The notes below the pieces were generated by a model. The model did not search any database. It was not told the origin of the DNA and was given only the letters and a program-made list of their open reading frames with translations. DNA of 64,000 nt from Microcoleus vaginatus WJT46-NPBG5 (GTDB taxonomy: Bacteria > Cyanobacteriota > Cyanobacteriia > Cyanobacteriales > Oscillatoriaceae), in contig JAHHHM010000010.1 in the NCBI GenBank assembly GCA_019359355.1, positions 62,001-126,000 on the forward strand, read 5' to 3'. Both the position numbers and the translations under genes were made by a program. Positions 1 to 9,452 of the stretch are shown here, in pieces (the first letter of the stretch is position 1; the number at the start of each line of letters is the position of its first letter).

Positions 1-1047
1 CTCTCGCCCGAATTAAAACAAAGATTATCAACGCCCCTCAAAATCGGTAAATTTGAGGTAAAAAGTCGCGTCCTGCAATCGCCACTATCCGGCGTTACAG
101 ATATGGTATTCCGTCGCTTGGTGCGCCGGCACGCACCCGACTCGATGATGTACACCGAAATGGTGAACGCCACCGGCTTGCACTATGTGCGAGAATTGCC
201 GAAAATCATGGAAGTTGACCCCAACGAACGTCCGATCAGTATCCAATTATTCGACTGCCGGCCTGATTTTTTGGCACAAGCCGCAGTGATGGCGGTTGAA
301 GAAGGCGCAGATACCGTTGATATCAACATGGGGTGTCCGGTTAACAAAATTACCAAAAATGGTGGCGGTTCCTCCTTGCTGCGCGATCCAGACACAGCAG
401 AAGCAATTGTTCGCGCGGTAGTGGCAGCTGTGGCAGTGCCGGTGACGGTTAAAACTCGCATCGGTTGGACAGACAACGAAATTAATATTCTGGAATTTGC
501 TAAGCGCATGGAAGATGCCGGCGCACAAATGATCACCATTCACGGTCGCACTCGCGCTCAAGGATATAATGGTGCGGCGAAGTGGGAATGGATTCGGCGC
601 GTGAAAGAAATTCTCTCAATTCCGGTGATTGGCAATGGAGATATTTTTTCAGTTGATTCCGCCGTTCGATGTTTAGAGCAAACCGGCGCGGATGGGGTAA
701 TGTGTTCACGGGGAACGATGGGTTATCCCTTTTTGGTGGGAGAAATTGATCACTTCCTAAAAACCGGCACAGAAAAGCCTGCACCCACTGCGATTGAACG
801 CTTGGAATGTGCGAAAGAACACCTGCAAGCACTTTATTTATATAAAGGTGAACGCGGGGTGCGGCAAGCACGGAAACACATGACTTGGTATGCAAAAGGT
901 TTCCCCAATGCCGGGGAGTTGCGCGACAAATTAGCGCGGATGGAAACCGTCAATGAAGGCTGTGATTTAATTGATCGGGCAATTGATTGTTTGAATGCCG
1001 GTGGTGAATTTGTCAATGAACCTCTTACATTGGCAAATATCGGATAA
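1..1047 (+). CDS. dusB: tRNA-dihydrouridine synthase, 5' partial
   Basis: FMN- and NADPH-dependent enzyme that reduces uridine to dihydrouridine in tRNA. The reading frame is open from base 1 with no stop, and the residues before the first ATG (103) are family-like (PLKIGKFEVKSRVLQSPLSG), so the true start lies left of the window. The TIM-barrel sequence carries the catalytic-cysteine motif NMGCPVNKI, the glycine-rich stretch NGGGSSLLRDP and the C-terminal phosphate-binding region GADGVMCSRGTMGYP. It ends 31 bp before the convergent kinase gene, with no obvious terminator between them. The family is clear; the choice of DusB over other Dus classes rests on general resemblance. Confidence 0.93.
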   Translation, partial: LSPELKQRLSTPLKIGKFEVKSRVLQSPLSGVTDMVFRRLVRRHAPDSMMYTEMVNATGLHYVRELPKIMEVDPNERPISIQLFDCRPDFLAQAAVMAVEEGADTVDINMGCPVNKITKNGGGSSLLRDPDTAEAIVRAVVAAVAVPVTVKTRIGWTDNEINILEFAKRMEDAGAQMITIHGRTRAQGYNGAAKWEWIRRVKEILSIPVIGNGDIFSVDSAVRCLEQTGADGVMCSRGTMGYPFLVGEIDHFLKTGTEKPAPTAIERLECAKEHLQALYLYKGERGVRQARKHMTWYAKGFPNAGELRDKLARMETVNEGCDLIDRAIDCLNAGGEFVNEPLTLANIG

Positions 1048-1078
1048 GTTCAAGGGGTAGAAAAAGCTCCAGTTGCTA

Positions 1079-4000
1079 TTAGAGAGGTTGCTTGACTGGA
1101 ATCTCGATTATAAACTCAGCTCCCGCTCCGGGGCCTGAAACACACCGCAAATTTCCTCGATGTTTTTCGACCGTAATTTGATAGCTAATTGACAAACCTA
1201 AACCCGTTCCGCTGCCGATTGGTTTGGTGGTAAAGAAGGGATCGAATAGCTTGGAGCGCACTTGTTCGCTCATGCCTGGGCCATTATCAGAAATCGCGAT
1301 CCGGACAAATGCTAGCTCATTCGCAGAGGAACGATCAATGAACTCTGTGTGAATTGTAATTTGGCTAGAGTTGGCTTTAATTTCTTCTATTGAATGGGGT
1401 TTATGTTGCTCCTCAAGTGCATCAATGGCATTTGTTAAGATATTCATAAACACCTGATTGAGAGCGCCGGCATAACATTCAACCAAAGGTAAGTTGCCGT
1501 ACTCTCTAATAATTTCTATAGGCCGGCGCTCTGATTTTGCTTTCAAACGATTAGCAAGAATTAGTAATGTACTTTCAATGCCTTCATGAATATCAACCTC
1601 CTTCATTTCGGATTCATCTAACCGGGAAAAAGTACGGAGGGAAAGGACAATTTCTCGAATTCGGTCTGCTCCTATTTTCATTGAAGATAAGAGCTTCGGT
1701 AAATCTTCTTGTAAGAAATCTAGCTCAATAGCTTCGATTTCTTCCTGAATTTCTAGCGTAGGTTGTGGGTAAGTGTTCTGATAAATTTGTAACAGATTTA
1801 ACAAATCTTGGGTGTACTCATTTGCGTGGGTGAGGTTACCATAAATAAAGTTAACGGGGTTGTTAATTTCGTGAGCAACTCCCGCCACTAACTGTCCTAA
1901 CGAAGACATTTTCTCGCTTTGAATTAACTGGGTTTGCGTGCGCTGCAATTGATGCAAAGCTTGTTCCAATTCATGCGCTTTGGTGCGACTTTGTTCATAC
2001 AGTCGAGCTTGATCCATCGCGATCGCCAGTTGATCGGCAATAGCTTTCAGCAGTTCTACTTCTTCATCTTGCCAATGCCGAGGTTGAGTATGATTGCAGA
2101 CAATTACCCCAATGTCTTGGCAAGATTGCCCTTGAATTGGCAGAGAGAGTGACGAATTAATTCCCAGAAACAAATAAGTTGCTTGCACTTGGGGATCGTC
2201 AATTGTTCTGATATTGTCTGCCCAGATAATTTTCCGTTGCATAATCTGCGACAAGATTAGGTTCATTGACTCAAGTGGATAAGAACCCAAAAGTGAGCGC
2301 AAAGCGGGATTTTTTGCTTCGTGTACGGTTTCCCAAACGCTGGGAGACGACTGGAGGCGAACCCAGTTAAAGGTACACCAGTCTATTTGCAAAAGATTGC
2401 GAATCTCCTGCAAGGCTGTTTCCAAAATCGTATCTAAATCAAGAGAGTTGCGGATTTGACCGGCAAGCCGATTTAATAGTTTTTCTCGCATTGCTTGCTG
2501 TCTGAGTGCTTGCTCAGATCGCACCAAAGCGTCTTCGACCTGCTTGCGCTCACTGATATCTCGTGACAGCCCAATGATACCCAGCACATTTCCTTCCAAG
2601 TCGCGCCAAGGACTTTTGGCGGAAAGATAAGTTATGATTTGGTCATTTATTTGGACTGGCTCTTCCACAATCTCAGTCACACCCCTATTCATAATTCTGA
2701 GATCATTTTCTCTGAGCTGAAGCGCTGCTGCAGCCGGCATTATGTCAGCATCTGTCTTGCCGACAACTTCCTCAACTGATTTTCCCAAGACGTGGGTAGC
2801 AGGTGTATTCAACATCGCATAACGCCCCTCACGATCCTTAACAAAGACTAAATCAGGTGTGCTTTCCATGACAGAATGCAAGAGATTATAGCTTTGTTGA
2901 ATCTCTGCTTCTGCTCGTTTGCGATCAGTGATTTCAATGACAACAATTCCTAGCCCTAAAGCTGTGCCATCTGGGCTAGGAAGGGGAAAATAAGAGTTGA
3001 TCCAGTGGCGGATAACACCTGGGTGCTTTTGGGTTTCCCCAGCAATTTCAATGTTAGTGACTGGTTCGCCAGTGGCTAAAATTCTGCGATAAATTGGCTC
3101 TAAAGTAGGGGCCAGCTCAGGGATAATTTCCCATATATTGCGACCTAGACACTCTGCCACCGGCATTCCAATGAAATCTGCTAGGGTTTCGTTAATTTGA
3201 ACATAACGCAGTTGGTCATCAAAGATACAGAGACCGGCAGGTGCAGTGGTGAAAAAGGCATCAAAACGAGCTTGTCGCAAGGCTAATTCTTTTTCTAAAG
3301 CTTTGCGAGTGCTGATGTCTTCTATCACCCCGATCATATACTTTGGTTCGCCGGCAGCGTCGCGCACCATTGACACCGTTAAATTCACCCAAACTGGAGA
3401 ACCATCTTTACGGATGTAGCGCTTTTCCAGCAAGTGCGTCTGCTTCTCACCCGACAGCACGCTTTGCATCGCCTTGATATCTGCTTCAAAATCGTCTGGG
3501 TGGGTAATCTCTAGATACTTGAGTGCCAGAATTTCCTGGTGAGTGTAACCTAAAATTTGGCAAAACTTCGGGTTAACTCTTAAAAAGCTGCCATCTAAAC
3601 CGGCATCAGCAATGCCAACGGCTGCATTATCGAAAGTGACACGGAATCGTTCTTCCGACTCGCGCAAAGTTGCTTCTGTCAGTAGCCGATCGTGTACCTG
3701 TTGTTGGAGTTGCTCATTTGCTGTGGAAAGTTCGGCAGTTCGTTCCGCCACCAACTCTTCTAGCTTTTCCTGATACTCGCGCAACGCTTCTTCAGCCCGT
3801 TTGTGTTCTGTAATTTCCACAACTACGCCACCGACTCCCAAAACTGCGCCATCCGGGCCGGGAAGGGGAAAGTAAGAGGTCATCCAATGCCGTTTTACAC
3901 CGGGTTGCTTGGGTGTTTCACCGCTAAGCTCGATGTTAAGAAGTGGGTGGCCGGTGGCCATGATGCGATGAAAGGTAGTCTCTAGCGTTGGGGCAATGTC

Positions 4001-6235
4001 GGGCAAGACTTCGCGTAGGGTTTTCCCCACCGAGTCTGCCACCGGCACCCCGTTCATCTCTGCCAGCGTTTCGTTGAGGTGAACATACCGCAACTGCTCG
4101 TCCAAGATGACCATGCCGGCGGGGGCGGCGTTAAAAAAGGCGTCAAAACGAGCTTGCCTTCTTGCTAATTCTTCTTCCAGCGCTTTGCGTTCGCTGATAT
4201 CACGAGTGACGGTGGCTAGTCCATAAACTTCGCCGGTTTGTGGGTCTTTGAGGGCGAAAACATTCCAAATGACAGGAATTGCTGCGCCGGTTTTAAAGTG
4301 TCTGAATTGAACTTCGCCTTCCCATCGCCCTTGTTCCATAACCATTGGCAAAATCTGCTCTAAAACATAGGCTCGGTCTTCAGGGAAGAAATACTCTAAT
4401 ATTTTGGTGTTCTTGACTTGTTCAAGGCTCTCAATACCCAGCATTTTTTGACCGGCTTCGTTCAAGTAAGTCGCTTCACCAGAAAGGTTTGAGATACCGA
4501 CAAAGTCATAACTGCTTTCAATTAAAGCAATCAAATTTTGCTGTTCTTTTTCAGCTTGCTTACGCTCGCTAATATCTTGATGGGTTCCCAGCATCCTCAG
4601 CGGTTTGCCGGTTTCATCACGCTCTACTATCTTGCCGGTGCTGAAAATCCACTGCCAGTCTCCCGATTTTCTCCGCATTCTAAATTCTGTTTGGTAGGCA
4701 GAAGTGCGCCCTTCTAAATGTAGGTTCAGTGCCTCCTGCACTTTTCGCTGATCCTCAGGATGTAGCAAATTTACCCAACTATTGACGTTTGCTTCAAGCT
4801 CTCCCACCTTATAGCCGATCATTTGTTGAAATTGAGGGCTGAAATAAGCTTCGCCAGTGGTTATATTCCAATCCCATACCCCGTTATCTGCCGCCTCTAG
4901 CGCCAGCTTTAAGCGTTTTTCGCTCAAGCGCAATGCTTCTTCAGCTTGCTTGCGAGAGGAGATGTCCCTGGCAATACCAACTAAACCGAGTGCGTTTCCT
5001 TCTCGATCTCGCCAGACGCTTTTTGTAGTCAAATATGTTCGCGGAATGCCATTGATGGGCACAACCTCCTCAATGGTTTGTGCTTCGCCGCTCGTCATAA
5101 TTTTGCGGTCGGTTTCTCTAACTTGATCTACGAGTTCTGGTGGAAATAAGGCGCTATCATCCTTGCCAATAATTTCCTCTTTTGATTTCCCAAACAGCTT
5201 AGTAAACGCTGAGTTAACGGTTACGTGACCTCCGCGTGCATCCTTGACAAAAATAACATCCGGTGTTCCTTCTATAACTGTTTGTAAAAGGCTATAGTTT
5301 TCCCACAGTTCTGCATCAGTTTGCTTTGAAGTGCTGATTTCTGCGATGCTTGACCAGATTAATCGCTCTCCCTCGATTTCAACGAGTGTCCCCTGGAGTT
5401 GCACCGGCACTAAATGCCCATCTTTGTGAATGTACTCTTTTTCATAAGGGCCGTAGCGTCCGTTTTTTTCTAAGTTTTCTAGTTGGATGTGTTCTTGTGC
5501 ACCATATTTTTCATGGGTGATTTGCCAATAGCTGAGATTGAGTGTTTCTGAGACTGTGTAACCAATAATGCTAGCGAAAGCTGGATTAACTTCAACTAGA
5601 GTGCCATCGAGCCGGCATAAAGCTAAACCGACGGGACATTGATCAAATAGATAACGATTAAATTCAAAGTTGTCTTGTAATATTTTTGCTATCGGCTTTG
5701 GCTGAGACTTACCCTTAACAATTTCTTTAGATAAATGCTGCTTTTCATCTGTGATGTCAAAACAAGTGCCGATGTAGCCCAGTAAATCGCCTGCCGGTGA
5801 AAATTGAGGAATGCCGGTTTCTAAAATCCACCGATATTCCCCGCCGGCATCTTTAAGGCGATATTCGATCTGGAAGTGCCGGCACTCATCATAAGCGCTT
5901 TGGTAAATATTTTTACATTTTTGAATATCGTCTGGATGGATAGTCTCAAACCCATCACTTCCTAGTTGTTCTTCAAGAGTACCCCCTTTTAATGCCAGCC
6001 CCACCGAACTGAACAATTGCCGATTTGTTAGGGGGGAAATTTCCCCGCCCTCTCGCTTGTGGGGGAGATTTAACCCTAGCTCAACCCCTCTGTTCTCTTC
6101 TTTTTTAGTATTCTCATCCACCCAAAGTGTCACGGGGACTGGGAGAGTAACTTCTTCTAACTTCCCAGATAGCTTTGTAATGGGGGGATTGAGTGAGGGG
6201 GTTTTGCCATTTTGTCTTCGGGGAGCCACAAACAA
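1079..6235 (-). CDS. Giant multi-PAS/GAF sensor histidine kinase
   Basis: Soluble 1718-residue sensor kinase with no membrane segment. Approximate order: a truncated PAS (86-165), eight full PAS domains (167-1233, with a coiled coil at 805-850 between the sixth and seventh PAS), one GAF (1250-1400), HisKA with the phospho-acceptor His1455 in VAGVAHEINNP, and HATPase with N, G1 (SDNGPGM), F and G2 (GTGLGLS) boxes. PAS6 and PAS8 are near copies, as are PAS3 and PAS9. The first codon is TTG. The first ~85 residues resemble no PAS and appear to be translated repeat DNA, so the start is uncertain. No response regulator is adjacent. The ligand is unknown; none of the PAS domains shows the LOV cysteine motif. 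Confidence 0.9.
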   Translation of the reverse strand: MFVAPRRQNGKTPSLNPPITKLSGKLEEVTLPVPVTLWVDENTKKEENRGVELGLNLPHKREGGEISPLTNRQLFSSVGLALKGGTLEEQLGSDGFETIHPDDIQKCKNIYQSAYDECRHFQIEYRLKDAGGEYRWILETGIPQFSPAGDLLGYIGTCFDITDEKQHLSKEIVKGKSQPKPIAKILQDNFEFNRYLFDQCPVGLALCRLDGTLVEVNPAFASIIGYTVSETLNLSYWQITHEKYGAQEHIQLENLEKNGRYGPYEKEYIHKDGHLVPVQLQGTLVEIEGERLIWSSIAEISTSKQTDAELWENYSLLQTVIEGTPDVIFVKDARGGHVTVNSAFTKLFGKSKEEIIGKDDSALFPPELVDQVRETDRKIMTSGEAQTIEEVVPINGIPRTYLTTKSVWRDREGNALGLVGIARDISSRKQAEEALRLSEKRLKLALEAADNGVWDWNITTGEAYFSPQFQQMIGYKVGELEANVNSWVNLLHPEDQRKVQEALNLHLEGRTSAYQTEFRMRRKSGDWQWIFSTGKIVERDETGKPLRMLGTHQDISERKQAEKEQQNLIALIESSYDFVGISNLSGEATYLNEAGQKMLGIESLEQVKNTKILEYFFPEDRAYVLEQILPMVMEQGRWEGEVQFRHFKTGAAIPVIWNVFALKDPQTGEVYGLATVTRDISERKALEEELARRQARFDAFFNAAPAGMVILDEQLRYVHLNETLAEMNGVPVADSVGKTLREVLPDIAPTLETTFHRIMATGHPLLNIELSGETPKQPGVKRHWMTSYFPLPGPDGAVLGVGGVVVEITEHKRAEEALREYQEKLEELVAERTAELSTANEQLQQQVHDRLLTEATLRESEERFRVTFDNAAVGIADAGLDGSFLRVNPKFCQILGYTHQEILALKYLEITHPDDFEADIKAMQSVLSGEKQTHLLEKRYIRKDGSPVWVNLTVSMVRDAAGEPKYMIGVIEDISTRKALEKELALRQARFDAFFTTAPAGLCIFDDQLRYVQINETLADFIGMPVAECLGRNIWEIIPELAPTLEPIYRRILATGEPVTNIEIAGETQKHPGVIRHWINSYFPLPSPDGTALGLGIVVIEITDRKRAEAEIQQSYNLLHSVMESTPDLVFVKDREGRYAMLNTPATHVLGKSVEEVVGKTDADIMPAAAALQLRENDLRIMNRGVTEIVEEPVQINDQIITYLSAKSPWRDLEGNVLGIIGLSRDISERKQVEDALVRSEQALRQQAMREKLLNRLAGQIRNSLDLDTILETALQEIRNLLQIDWCTFNWVRLQSSPSVWETVHEAKNPALRSLLGSYPLESMNLILSQIMQRKIIWADNIRTIDDPQVQATYLFLGINSSLSLPIQGQSCQDIGVIVCNHTQPRHWQDEEVELLKAIADQLAIAMDQARLYEQSRTKAHELEQALHQLQRTQTQLIQSEKMSSLGQLVAGVAHEINNPVNFIYGNLTHANEYTQDLLNLLQIYQNTYPQPTLEIQEEIEAIELDFLQEDLPKLLSSMKIGADRIREIVLSLRTFSRLDESEMKEVDIHEGIESTLLILANRLKAKSERRPIEIIREYGNLPLVECYAGALNQVFMNILTNAIDALEEQHKPHSIEEIKANSSQITIHTEFIDRSSANELAFVRIAISDNGPGMSEQVRSKLFDPFFTTKPIGSGTGLGLSISYQITVEKHRGNLRCVSGPGAGAEFIIEIPVKQPL
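5980..6235. repeat. Repeat-like DNA forming the kinase N-terminus
   Basis: About 250 bp with long runs of G and C and short inverted repeats, including the perfect palindrome GGGGAAATTTCCCC at 6033-6046 and a near-inverted AAATTTCCCC / GGGGGAGATTT pair at 6039-6070. It reads in frame into the kinase but encodes low-complexity sequence (residues 1-85), and PAS homology resumes abruptly at GTLEEQLGSDGF. This looks like an intergenic repeat or miniature element inserted into, or recruited as, the 5' end of the gene. That is an inference from composition. Confidence 0.5.
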
Positions 6236-6766
6236 AAAACCTTTTTCTAGAACGGTAAGTTTCTTTATTCTATAAGAACTTCTGATTTAAGTTTTTCCGT
6301 AGAACTACGGAACATTTTTTGCAGGTTATCCCTTAACCCGAAATTGCTAATAATAATACCCATAAAATTTTATTGGACACGACCCGACCTTAACCACTCT
6401 GGCGTTAAAGTGCCGGCTTTCAGAAGTTTTCAATCCTACATCCTGCAGAGAGCAAGACAAAATCATTGCATAGATTCGTGTACCTTTGTAAACTTTCAGT
6501 TAATCCTTAAAAACACAAAAAGTCTGCCGGTGCAGACTTTTTTCAAAATGTAAATAAAAAATATAAAAAGCCCGCCCGTGCGGACTTTATTTGATCGCGC
6601 TGCAATTATCAACGCACTTAAATCTCAGTTATCCTAATTTGCTTTTAACTTGCTTTTAATTGTGATTGGATTAGCACTTAGTAGAGAGTCGCTAAAAAAT
6701 AACGGCTAACCATTAAGTGCTAACTATCACATCTAAATAAGTTGCAATCGCACTCACAAATTGCTC
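6236..6766. other. Intergenic region between kinase and apcF
   Basis: 531 bp, AT-rich, between the kinase 5' end and the apcF 3' end, both on the minus strand. It holds two successive hairpins (6521-6543 and about 6570-6588), described separately. Several short open frames on both strands lack a ribosome site or family resemblance. No RNA gene was recognised. Confidence 0.6.
6516..6543 (-). terminator. Hairpin terminator downstream of apcF
   Basis: AGTCTGC / GCAGACT perfect 7-bp stem with loop CGGT, flanked by an A-tract on the left and a T-tract on the right. It can therefore act on either strand. It lies about 220 bp beyond the apcF stop. A second, imperfect hairpin of similar layout (AGCCCGC-CCGT-GCGGACT, one mismatch) sits at 6570-6588, giving a tandem pair. 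Confidence 0.6.
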
Positions 6767-7276
6767 TTAGATATCCCGCTCACTCAACTCACGGGTCATG
6801 TGTTCAAACGGCTGATCTAACCAAGCACCGGGTGCAATTCCCGCTGCTGCGACTTGCTCCTTAACCAGTTCCTTGAGAATTTCAATGCCTACAACCGTAG
6901 GCCCAATGGGTACACCTAAAGAATTATAGGTTTCCCGCAGACCTTGGAGTACCCGCTCATCCAGCACATCCGTATTACCGGCAACCAAAGCATAAGAAGC
7001 ATAGCGCAGGTAATAATCCATATCCCGCAGACAAGCTGCGTAACGACGGGTTGTGTAGGCATTTCCACCCGGACGGAGCAGTTCCGGCAATTCGGCAAAC
7101 AGACGAGAGCCAGCTTGCTTAACCAGCGCTGCCGCATTCCCATTAATCACTGCTGCCGCCTGAACCCGTGCGGTGCCGGTTTCAAAATAGGATTTTAGCT
7201 TTTCAATCCCATCCCGGTCGAAGTAGCGACCCGTAACATCGTAGTTTCTAATCAGGCTTGTGACTGCGTCCCGCAT
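6767..7276 (-). CDS. apcF: Allophycocyanin subunit beta-18
   Basis: 169-residue phycobiliprotein of the phycobilisome core. The chromophore cysteine is Cys82 in RRYAACLRDMDYYLRY, and Asn72 (GGNAYTTRR) is the position usually N-methylated in beta subunits. Length and the C-terminal VPIGPTVVGIEILKELV fit ApcF, which sits in the basal core cylinder near the ApcE terminal emitter, better than ApcB. The start ATG has GGGAGA upstream on the minus strand. The gene stands alone, as apcF commonly does, with a two-hairpin region downstream. Confidence 0.9.
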   Translation of the reverse strand: MRDAVTSLIRNYDVTGRYFDRDGIEKLKSYFETGTARVQAAAVINGNAAALVKQAGSRLFAELPELLRPGGNAYTTRRYAACLRDMDYYLRYASYALVAGNTDVLDERVLQGLRETYNSLGVPIGPTVVGIEILKELVKEQVAAAGIAPGAWLDQPFEHMTRELSERDI

Positions 7277-7891
7277 TCAATTTTTCTCCCAACAATCTCA
7301 ACACAGAATTTGCAACTTGTGACCGGCCTCCACACACCTAGTACCATCTTGCACACTTGAAACCTGATAGCGAGAGCGTTTATCAACTGCTCCAGCTTGA
7401 TAAGGAGTCGGGCAAGTTGACACCAATTGTCCCGCCAGTCCGCGTAGGCGTCATACAAATAGCCGATTGTAGTCTACTACAAAGCGTTACCCACAAACAT
7501 ATTTGCCAGCTTTTGTTCTTTATTTGTCATTGTTTTTGAGCACTTTGTTGTAACGCTTCTTTACAATATCTTCCCCATCTTTAACCCCAGCTACTAACCA
7601 TAAAATGCGGCATAGGGGTTAAGCGTTGAGCGTTGAAGTGTATTTCTCCCCCTGACCCACTCTCCCACTCTCCCACTTAGCCCCTCACCCACTTAGCACT
7701 CACCAAGCAACCTTTAAGCTTTTATCTATTGGCGCTAAGTCCAGAGTGTGGTTAAATCCATCAAGCACTCTGCGCGACGAAAAGGGATATTGTATCCTTC
7801 GATACAAAATACTGCCAATCCTAATCTCTAGGATGATTCAGATTCAACAGAGTGGCAAAACCTTAGATACCCAGGAAACAAGGAGTCATCC
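7277..7891. other. Divergent apcF-glnA intergenic region
   Basis: 615 bp between two divergent genes, so promoters for both should lie here. The glnA side has a clear NtcA box (separate entry). The middle (about 7645-7710) is C-rich with repeated CCCACT and CTCCCA words. No apcF promoter could be assigned with confidence, and no small gene was seen. Confidence 0.6.
7792..7834 (+). promoter_or_regulatory. NtcA-activated glnA promoter
   Basis: GTATCCTTCGATAC at 7792-7805 matches the NtcA consensus GTA-N8-TAC exactly. TAGGAT at 7829-7834 fits the -10 form TAN3T, 23 bases after the box and about 60 bases before the glnA start. This is the classic class II arrangement expected for nitrogen-regulated cyanobacterial glnA. 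TAATCT at 7822-7827 is an alternative -10. Confidence 0.85.
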
Positions 7892-9313
7892 ATGCCTCAG
7901 ACCCCTCAAGAAGTCTTGAATCTGATCCAAGAGCAAGACATCAAGATCATCGATCTAAAATTCATCGATACGCCAGGTATCTGGCAGCACTGCTCTTTCT
8001 ACCGCGACTTGATTGACGAGAGTGCTTTCGACGAAGGCGTTCCCTTCGACGGTTCCAGCATTCGGGGTTGGAAAGCAATCAACGAATCAGACATGGCAAT
8101 GGTGCCCGATCCAACCACGGCTTGGATCGACCCATTCATGAAAGAGAAGACTCTGAGCATGATCTGTAGCATTAAAGAACCGCGCACGGGTGAGTGGTAC
8201 AACCGAGATCCGCGCACGATCGCTCAGAAAGCCGTAGACTACCTGGTTTCCACCGGCATCGGCGATACCGCCTTCATTGGCCCAGAAGCCGAGTTCTTCG
8301 TCTTTGAAGATGTCCGTTTCGACCAAACCGAGAACTCAGGGTTCTACTACGTCGATAGCATAGAAGGGCGCTGGAATTCTGGTAAAGAAGAAGCCGGCGG
8401 CAACCTCGGTTACAAACCTCGCTACAAAGAAGGTTACTTCCCAGTCGCGCCGACAGATACGCTGCAAGACATCCGCACCGAAATGCTGCTGACGATGGCA
8501 GAGTGTGGTGTCCCTATTGAAAAGCACCACCACGAAGTTGCCACCGGCGGACAAAACGAACTCGGTTTCCGCTTTGACACTTTGGTGAAAGCCGCTGACT
8601 ATTTGATGACTTACAAATATGTCATCAAAAACGTTGCCAAGAAATATGGCAAAAGCGTTACTTTCATGCCGAAGCCGCTGTTTAACGACAACGGTTCCGG
8701 GATGCACACCCACCAGTCTATTTGGAAAGACGGCCAACCCCTGTTCTGGGGCGACGGTTATGCCAACCTGAGCCAAACTGCTTTGCATTATATCGGTGGC
8801 TTGCTGAAGCACGCACCGGCATTGCTGGCACTTACCAACCCCACCACCAACTCTTACAAGCGCTTGGTGCCTGGTTTTGAAGCGCCGGTTAACTTGGCTT
8901 ACTCTCAAGGCAACCGTTCTGCCTCGATCCGTATTCCGCTGTCTGGGATGAACCCCAAAGCCAAGCGCTTAGAGTTCCGTTGTCCCGACGCCACCTGCAA
9001 CCCCTACTTGGCGTTTGCAGCGATGCTGTGTGCCGGTATTGACGGCATCAAGAACCAGATCGACCCCGGTGACTCCCTGGATGTGGACATCTATGACCTC
9101 ACTCCAGAAGAACTGGCTAAAGTTCCTTCAACTCCTGGATCTCTGTTGGACGCACTCAAAGCACTCGAAGCCGATCACGAATTCTTGACGGGTACCGGCG
9201 TGTTCACCGAAGACTTCATCAATACCTGGATCGAGTACAAACTCGACAACGAAGTCAACCCGATGCGTCTGCGCCCTCACCCTTACGAGTTCGCTCTCTA
9301 TTACGATTGCTAA
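7892..9313 (+). CDS. glnA: Glutamine synthetase type I
   Basis: Dodecameric GSI, 473 residues, joining ammonium to glutamate with ATP; the entry enzyme of the GS-GOGAT cycle. Visible motifs are the latch FDGSSIRGW, metal-binding GPEAEFFVF, the [12 protein letters not shown] region, the ATP-site segment [16 protein letters not shown], the NRSASIRIP stretch and the Tyr of the adenylylation-loop segment IYDLTPEE. Cyanobacterial GSI is usually controlled by small inactivating factors rather than adenylylation; no gene for those factors is in view. A good Shine-Dalgarno AGGAG lies 6 bases before the ATG. Upstream is an NtcA promoter, downstream a strong terminator. Confidence 0.97.
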   Translation: MPQTPQEVLNLIQEQDIKIIDLKFIDTPGIWQHCSFYRDLIDESAFDEGVPFDGSSIRGWKAINESDMAMVPDPTTAWIDPFMKEKTLSMICSIKEPRTGEWYNRDPRTIAQKAVDYLVSTGIGDTAFIGPEAEFFVFEDVRFDQTENSGFYYVDSIEGRWNSGKEEAGGNLGYKPRYKEGYFPVAPTDTLQDIRTEMLLTMAECGVPIEKHHHEVATGGQNELGFRFDTLVKAADYLMTYKYVIKNVAKKYGKSVTFMPKPLFNDNGSGMHTHQSIWKDGQPLFWGDGYANLSQTALHYIGGLLKHAPALLALTNPTTNSYKRLVPGFEAPVNLAYSQGNRSASIRIPLSGMNPKAKRLEFRCPDATCNPYLAFAAMLCAGIDGIKNQIDPGDSLDVDIYDLTPEELAKVPSTPGSLLDALKALEADHEFLTGTGVFTEDFINTWIEYKLDNEVNPMRLRPHPYEFALYYDC

Positions 9314-9342
9314 AACCGGCCTCTTCGTATAATGAGCGCAGC

Positions 9343-9369
9343 AGCCACCCTATGCGGTGGCTTTTTTTT
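9343..9369 (+). terminator. glnA intrinsic terminator
   Basis: Perfect 7-bp stem AGCCACC / GGTGGCT (9343-9349 and 9356-9362) with a 6-base loop, followed directly by a run of eight T. It starts 30 bases after the glnA stop codon. Confidence 0.92.
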
Positions 9370-9452
9370 ATCTCAAAGCCGGTTCGATATTTATTCGTTA
9401 CAATTATTAATAATTATGGTCTCATATACCTGAAATTGACTGATCCACTCCC

